Both the position numbers and the translations under genes were made by a program. Under the pieces are notes generated by a model. That model was not told where the DNA came from, did not search any database, and was given only the letters and a program-made list of their open reading frames with translations. From the NCBI GenBank assembly GCA_910586025.1, contig CAJUIO010000077.1:1-6953 (forward strand): 6,953 nt of DNA. Direction: 5' to 3'. Within the stretch, counting starts at the first letter, position 1; each line of letters opens with the position of its first letter. The stretch comes from an uncultured Lachnospiraceae bacterium (GTDB taxonomy: Bacteria > Bacillota > Clostridia > Lachnospirales > Lachnospiraceae). Positions 4,210 to 6,953 of this stretch are shown in pieces.

Positions 4210-6765
4210 TTAATATCCCAAATAGCTGATATTCATATCCACGCTGCCCTTGATCCCCGCCACGCTGCCCTTGGAGGAATACTGCCACAGGTCATACTTG
4301 GTAGCGGAATAGGTGGGAGCAGCCGCATACTGGGCAAGCCAGATCTTATAGCTCGTAAGGCTTCCCGCGTTTATCTTCTCCGTGAGCCAGTTCTTGTTGG
4401 CATAGATTCCCGCCTTGTAGCCTGAATTCTGGATGGTCTGGCAGAAGGCTCTGCACACAGCAGTCCTGGCATCCGTGCTGATTGCATCCCCGCGTCCGTT
4501 GCTGGGCTCCACATCCAAAAATACGGGATAGGAAATGTTGTAGCCTCTGATCAGTCCAAGTACCATGGAGGCTTCCTCCACCGCTTCCACTTCGTTCACC
4601 GCCTGGGTGAAGAAGTAGACCCCGACCTTAAGTCCCGCACTCTGGGCTCCCTTTATATTAGTCCGGAACATGGGATCCTCGATCAGCGCACCCGTGCTGG
4701 ATCCCCGGTAGCCGCAGCGTATGATGACATAGGACACACCGCTGTTTTTTACCGCATTCCAGTCAATGCTTCCGTTCCACTTGGAGACATCGATCCCCAT
4801 CTGTCCGGAGCCGGTATTCAGAACTCCGTTCTCATTAAAGGTATATTTTGCACCCTGGATCACCTGTTCACCGGTGACCGGGTTCCCGTTTTTGTCATAG
4901 TAATAAGTCGCTCCGTCAATAGTCTGCCATCCCGTATAGCGGTACTGTCCCGTGGTTTTGGTACTCTTTATGAAAAACTCCCTGATCTCCTCATTATAAA
5001 AATCCGCATACTTGGCTTCTCTGAAATTCCCGTCCCCATCCTTCACATACAGCTTGTCTCCTTCCGTGGTAAGAAGACTGGTGACAGTGTCGTTTTTTGC
5101 ATCCGCTGCCGGATCCGCCGTAGGTGTCGCATCAGGCGATGCCGTGGGACTTGCTGACGGCGATGCCGAAGGGCTTGCCGACGGTGTCTCCGAAGGGCTT
5201 GCCGATGGCACCTCCGATGGTGTCTGTGTGGGAGATGCTTCCACAGACGGCGATGCCGATGGCACTTGCGCTGCGGACGGTTCCGGTGTGGCTGTGGGTT
5301 CCATTGTAGGCTCCAAAGTCACCTCCGCCGTGGGTTCCGGCACAGGCTCCGGCGTTATCTCCGCCGTCGGTTCCGCTGTTGGTTCCACAGTAGCCTCAGG
5401 TGTAGGCTCCGCCGTCACCTCCACTGTTGGTTCCGGTACGGGCTCCACTGTCGGATCCGCCACGGGATCCCCCGGATTTTCCGAAGGCAAATCCGCCGTC
5501 AGAAGCCGGAAGCCCAGGGCCGCTTTCAGCGCCGGATCCGCAATCCTGCTTCTGTCCACCGCCTGATATTCCTCCGTCTGCTCATCCGTTCCCTCTATTA
5601 ATGTTTTGGTGGATTCCACCCACTCCACCGTGTCCGTATTGGCGGATTCCACCACGGTCTCATTCACCTTCGTATCCTCGGCCTTGACATTGACCTGAGC
5701 CTCTGTCTTAACCTCGTCCGCCACATCAACCTTTTTATACTCAATGGTATCTTTGACCGTGATCGTCACCGGATCCTCGGAAAAGCTGTATTCCTCAAGC
5801 TCCGCCGGTCCCGCGATCACTGCCTGGTATTTTCCCGGCGCTATCTCCTTTTCATAAATAATGCCGTCCCTGTCCTCGTCCACCAGAGTAAGGGTCTGTC
5901 CGGAAGACCCTGTCAGCTTGACCTCAAAGGCAACATTAGCTATCAGGCGCTCCGACTTCTTATTGATAAACTTGATCTTCAGATCCTTCTGGATGGAGGT
6001 CAGGTTCATGACCACCTCGGTTTTTACGGCCGCCTTCTTCTGTTCCTCCATGGCGATCCGCTCCTCTTCCTCTCTCTCGAGCTGTGCCGCAATCAGCTTC
6101 GCCGCCTGTGCGTCCGCGATTGCGAGAAGGCCGCTCTCTCCGATGACCTCTATCTCTCCCGCCTCTTCCCCGATCTGCGCAAAGGCCGCAATCTGCTCCT
6201 CCTCCGCCTTGGCTCTCAGATAAAAGGAGCCTGCGGTAAACGCCATCACAAACACCAGCAGCGTTGTAAGCACGAGAACACTGTCGGAAAATGTCATATG
6301 ATGCGCAGAAGCTTTTCTTTTCCTTCTTCTCCTCTTTACCTTTCCTGTCTTATATTCTTCCTCTTCGCAGTCATCATATTCTCCATAGTCCTCGTAATCG
6401 TCATAATCTTCTTCATAGTCCTCTTCATATCCGTCATAATCATCTTCCTCATAGTCTGCCTCGTCACAGTCATCTTCAGGCTCATCACAAACCTCGTAAG
6501 CCTCATCGTAATCATCATAATAATCATCCTCGTAATCATCGCTGATTTCGTCAGACTCATCATATTCATCCTCGTAATCGTCCTCATAATCATCACAAAC
6601 TTCATCGAAATCGTCATAGTCGTCAGACTCGTCTGTATCGAAGTCCTCCTCGTCCCAGTTCTCCATGTCAAAATCCAGAAATACGGAATCGGCTAAATCC
6701 ACCCTCCTGCGGGCGGGCCTTTTCCCTGTTCTTCGTTTTTTATGTCTGGAAAGCAGTGCCTTCAT
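4210..6765 (-). CDS. Membrane-anchored GH25 muramidase with acidic Asp/Glu/Tyr-rich N-terminal tail and cell-wall-binding repeats
   Basis: This 851-residue modular protein ends in a GH25 domain (about 656-851) that should cut the MurNAc-GlcNAc bond of peptidoglycan. GIDVSKWNG carries Asp659 and FLDVEP carries Asp751 and Glu753, matching the GH25 acidic residues; VDMNISY is the usual family end. The order before it is: a basic cluster (7-21); an Asp/Glu/Tyr-rich region (31-137); a basic cluster (139-151); a hydrophobic helix (about 162-183); an Ala/Glu-rich, probably coiled-coil segment (188-250); a beta-rich region resembling a CnaB/SpaA-like fold (about 255-345, low confidence); an unassigned segment (353-425); a Pro/Thr/Ser linker (427-552); and choline-binding-type aromatic/glycine repeats (about 606-652). 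By the positive-inside rule the acidic tail is cytoplasmic. AKA (185-187) could be a signal peptidase site, so anchoring versus release is open. The ATG at 6765 has GGAGG nine bases upstream. Met157 as start would give an ordinary export signal but has no SD at suitable spacing. Confidence 0.93.
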   Translation of the reverse strand: MKALLSRHKKRRTGKRPARRRVDLADSVFLDFDMENWDEEDFDTDESDDYDDFDEVCDDYEDDYEDEYDESDEISDDYEDDYYDDYDEAYEVCDEPEDDCDEADYEEDDYDGYEEDYEEDYDDYEDYGEYDDCEEEEYKTGKVKRRRRKRKASAHHMTFSDSVLVLTTLLVFVMAFTAGSFYLRAKAEEEQIAAFAQIGEEAGEIEVIGESGLLAIADAQAAKLIAAQLEREEEERIAMEEQKKAAVKTEVVMNLTSIQKDLKIKFINKKSERLIANVAFEVKLTGSSGQTLTLVDEDRDGIIYEKEIAPGKYQAVIAGPAELEEYSFSEDPVTITVKDTIEYKKVDVADEVKTEAQVNVKAEDTKVNETVVESANTDTVEWVESTKTLIEGTDEQTEEYQAVDRSRIADPALKAALGFRLLTADLPSENPGDPVADPTVEPVPEPTVEVTAEPTPEATVEPTAEPTAEITPEPVPEPTAEVTLEPTMEPTATPEPSAAQVPSASPSVEASPTQTPSEVPSASPSETPSASPSASPSASPTASPDATPTADPAADAKNDTVTSLLTTEGDKLYVKDGDGNFREAKYADFYNEEIREFFIKSTKTTGQYRYTGWQTIDGATYYYDKNGNPVTGEQVIQGAKYTFNENGVLNTGSGQMGIDVSKWNGSIDWNAVKNSGVSYVIIRCGYRGSSTGALIEDPMFRTNIKGAQSAGLKVGVYFFTQAVNEVEAVEEASMVLGLIRGYNISYPVFLDVEPSNGRGDAISTDARTAVCRAFCQTIQNSGYKAGIYANKNWLTEKINAGSLTSYKIWLAQYAAAPTYSATKYDLWQYSSKGSVAGIKGSVDMNISYLGY
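4213..4800 (-). other. GH25 catalytic domain of the muramidase
   Basis: This marks the catalytic module, residues 656-851. The first beta strand contains Asp659 in GIDVSKWNG. The DxE pair Asp751/Glu753 sits in FLDVEP, with Glu753 expected to be the acid. Also present are RCGYRGSSTG, VGVYFFTQA, KIWLAQY, LWQYSS and the closing VDMNISYLGY, all at the usual spacing. No key residue is missing, so an active enzyme is expected. The domain is at the extreme C-terminus with nothing after it. Confidence 0.93.
4810..4950 (-). other. Cell-wall-binding repeats (CW_binding_1/choline-binding-like) in the muramidase
   Basis: Residues 606-652 contain about two units of the 20-residue aromatic/glycine repeat. 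The first reads GWQTIDGATYYYDKNGNPVTG, and a second, more diverged unit has KYTFNENGVLNTG. These repeats usually bind choline or other wall glycans. With only about two units, the aromatic boxes of a full choline-binding solenoid would be few, so the ligand is uncertain. The Trp/Tyr-Tyr-Tyr/Asp-Gly spacing is clear. Confidence 0.75.
5110..5487 (-). repeat. Low-complexity Pro-rich linker repeats within the muramidase gene
   Basis: This stretch encodes residues 427-552, an extended wall-spanning linker between the N-terminal domains and the wall-binding/catalytic end. It has two blocks of different composition. The first (about 431-496) is built on EPT/EPV units such as VEPTAEPTAE, with seven EPT copies. 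The second (about 497-548) is built on PSASPS units. The DNA is correspondingly repetitive, with recurrent forms of TCCGCCGT and GATGCCGA on the plus strand. Such linkers often vary in length between strains. Confidence 0.85.
6274..6348 (-). other. Basic cluster plus transmembrane/signal-anchor segment of the muramidase
   Basis: Residues 140-164 open this element with KVKRRRRKRK (142-151), and the hydrophobic helix continues from about 162 to 183, just beyond the left limit of this entry, ending near 6217. The strong basic run before the helix predicts a cytoplasmic N-terminus, so the C-terminal enzyme faces outward. The helix is followed by AKA (185-187) and an acidic EEEQ, which fits a possible signal peptidase I site. 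I cannot decide between a type II anchor and a cleaved signal with an exceptionally long N-terminal region. Confidence 0.75.
6355..6675 (-). repeat. Degenerate GAY/GAR/TAY codon repeat encoding the acidic Tyr-rich region of the muramidase
   Basis: The coding strand here is built almost entirely of GAT, GAC, GAA, GAG, TAT and TAC codons and encodes residues 31-137. I count 68 Asp/Glu and 17 Tyr in 107 residues, plus four Cys (57, 93, 100, 133). Many units follow a four-residue pattern such as DDYEDDYEDEYDE, with Tyr at 60/64/68, 78/82/86/90 and 113/117/121. Synonymous codons are mixed, so this is a repeat at protein level more than an exact DNA repeat. It probably grew by slippage or duplication and then diverged. 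Lys, Arg and His are absent from residues 22 to 138. Confidence 0.85.
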
Positions 6766-6774
6766 CTATGTAAA

Positions 6775-6779
6775 CCTCC
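6775..6779 (-). promoter_or_regulatory. Ribosome binding site of the muramidase gene
   Basis: A consensus GGAGG lies nine bases upstream of the ATG at 6765. It decides the start: it places the acidic N-terminal tail inside the translated protein. The in-frame Met157 codon, at 6297, has only a purine run more than 15 bases away and no proper SD. Confidence 0.88.
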
Positions 6780-6783
6780 GGAT

Positions 6784-6811
6784 TTTATATCATGATGATG
6801 TTGGGGGTCAA
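6784..6811 (-). promoter_or_regulatory. Possible second promoter P2 close to the muramidase start
   Basis: TTGACC (6806-6811) and TATAAA (6784-6789) on the minus strand each match consensus at 5 of 6 positions, with a 16-base spacer; TAAAAT with 18 bases is an alternative -10. The predicted start, near 6777, falls inside the ribosome binding site, so a transcript from here would have a very short leader and a damaged SD. The boxes are good but the position is awkward. Confidence 0.3.
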
Positions 6812-6827
6812 ATGATATTTTGCCCCC
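6803..6827 (-). repeat. Inverted repeat GGGGG/CCCCC in the muramidase leader, possible operator or RNA hairpin
   Basis: On the plus strand GGGGG-T-CAAA (6803-6812) pairs with TTTG-CCCCC (6819-6827), giving nine base pairs with one bulged T and a six-base loop. No T-run follows on the minus strand, so it is not a standard terminator. It overlaps the -35 box of the possible P2 promoter and lies in the leader of a P1 transcript. It could act as an operator or as an RNA structure. Confidence 0.5.
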
Positions 6828-6835
6828 TATGATAC

Positions 6836-6851
6836 TGCGGATTGCTCCGCA
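6836..6851 (-). repeat. Perfect hairpin with GCAA tetraloop in the muramidase leader
   Basis: The minus strand reads TGCGGA-GCAA-TCCGCA, a perfect six-base-pair stem closed by a GNRA-class tetraloop. It lies within the predicted P1 transcript, about 30 bases after its start and 8 bases before the G-rich hairpin. GNRA loops stabilise RNA and can dock into tertiary receptors. I could not match the leader to a known riboswitch class. Confidence 0.55.
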
Positions 6852-6858
6852 CCATGTG

Positions 6859-6912
6859 ATGCCGCGAACAAAAAAGATGCCTAAACAGTATAACATTTTT
6901 ATGCGGCGAACA
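6859..6912. repeat. Phased direct repeat flanking the P1 -10 element
   Basis: ATGCCGCGAACA at 6859-6870 and ATGCGGCGAACA at 6901-6912 on the plus strand are 12-base copies with a single mismatch. They are 42 bases apart, which is four turns of B-DNA, so both would present the same helix face. One copy overlaps the edge of the P1 -35 region and the other lies just after the predicted transcription start. This layout suits a cooperative or looping regulator, though no protein is known for it here. Confidence 0.5.
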
Positions 6913-6915
6913 CAA
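6887..6915 (-). promoter_or_regulatory. Probable sigma-A promoter P1 of the muramidase gene (extended -10)
   Basis: On the minus strand TTGTGT (6910-6915) is followed after exactly 17 bases by TATACT (6887-6892). The -10 is preceded by TG one base upstream, giving the extended form TGTTATACT. The -10 matches the consensus at 5 of 6 positions, while the -35 matches at 3 of 6, which suits an extended -10 promoter. Transcription would start near 6880 and leave a leader of about 115 bases. No experimental support is available. Confidence 0.6.
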
Positions 6916-6953
6916 TCTTTTTATGGCCTTCCCCCAGAGTCTGCAAATCTGTG

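Larger units (their letters stand above)
6766..6953. other. Non-coding leader and upstream region of the muramidase gene
   Basis: These 188 bases hold no credible reading frame. Apart from the promoters, direct repeat and hairpins listed separately, I see only a near-palindrome CAGACTCTG (about 6935-6943) of unclear meaning at the right edge. There is no recognisable terminator of an upstream gene and no tRNA. Confidence 0.7.

Noticed and set aside
5012..5566. Plus-strand 184-residue frame rich in Gly, Ser, Ala and Val, resembling a low-complexity surface protein
   Set aside because: It is the antisense shadow of the Pro/Thr/Ser linker of the muramidase. The long open frame follows from the repetitive GC-rich codons there.
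6355..6675. CRISPR array or other DNA-level repeat array
   Set aside because: The repetition comes from short GAY/GAR/TAY codon units with mixed synonymous forms, with no constant repeat and unique spacer pattern, and lies within a coding frame.
6298..6696. Plus-strand 132-residue frame that reads as a very hydrophobic Ile/Val/Leu-rich protein
   Set aside because: It is the reverse complement of the Asp/Glu/Tyr codon repeat: antisense GAY, GAR and TAY codons give Ile, Val and Leu type codons in a shifted frame. It has no SD of note and overlaps a well-supported gene.
6298..6765. Possibility that the muramidase starts at Met157 and the acidic region is not translated
   Set aside because: Met157 has no properly spaced SD, while the ATG at 6765 has GGAGG nine bases upstream. 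The acidic region also stays open in frame with strongly biased but synonymous codon mixing, as expected for selected protein sequence.
6766..6880. A c-di-AMP (ydaO-type) or other known riboswitch in the muramidase leader, as seen before some wall hydrolases
   Set aside because: The leader is short and I could not find the conserved pattern of that class; only two simple hairpins are visible.
1..6953. Insertion sequence, transposase, attachment site or phage module
   Set aside because: No terminal inverted repeats, transposase or integrase motifs, or target duplications were seen. The GH25 enzyme has a membrane helix and wall-binding repeats, and there is no holin or tail gene, so it does not look like a phage endolysin.

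Overview
The window looks like a cell-envelope polysaccharide locus from a low-to-mid GC Firmicute, most likely a gut Lachnospiraceae-type Clostridia. This inference rests on three things: strong GGAGG-type ribosome binding sites, a GH25 muramidase whose catalytic domain closely resembles those I know from that family, and a TagGH/Wzm-Wzt type ABC exporter beside dTDP-rhamnose genes. No species call is possible from the sequence alone. All six genes lie on the minus strand, so transcription runs from the right end of the window to the left.

Layout in transcription order. 6766-6953 is a non-coding leader and promoter region with an extended -10 promoter, a helically phased direct repeat and two hairpins. 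4210-6765 encodes an 851-residue membrane-anchored or secreted GH25 muramidase. It has an extreme Asp/Glu/Tyr-rich N-terminal region placed before its membrane segment. 4141-4209 is a 69-base gap with a hairpin and a candidate internal promoter. Then come rmlB (3058-4140), rmlA (2152-3021) and rmlC (1566-2123), giving three of the four dTDP-L-rhamnose enzymes. An ABC-2 polysaccharide export permease follows (534-1565), its ATG abutting the rmlC stop codon. Last is the exporter ATPase, cut by the left edge of the window (1-478).

How the genes work together. RmlA makes dTDP-glucose, RmlB converts it to the 4-keto-6-deoxy sugar, and RmlC epimerises it to the L-lyxo form. The final reductase RmlD is not in the window. 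The permease and ATPase would export a lipid-linked polysaccharide, plausibly rhamnose-containing. The muramidase would cut peptidoglycan at the same surface, perhaps to help polymer attachment or wall remodelling; that link is inferred from gene order only.

The most unusual element is the N-terminal region of the muramidase. Residues 31-137 hold 68 Asp/Glu and 17 Tyr out of 107, with no Lys, Arg or His between residues 22 and 138. Two dense basic clusters flank it, and a transmembrane segment follows. I do not recognise a described function for this arrangement.
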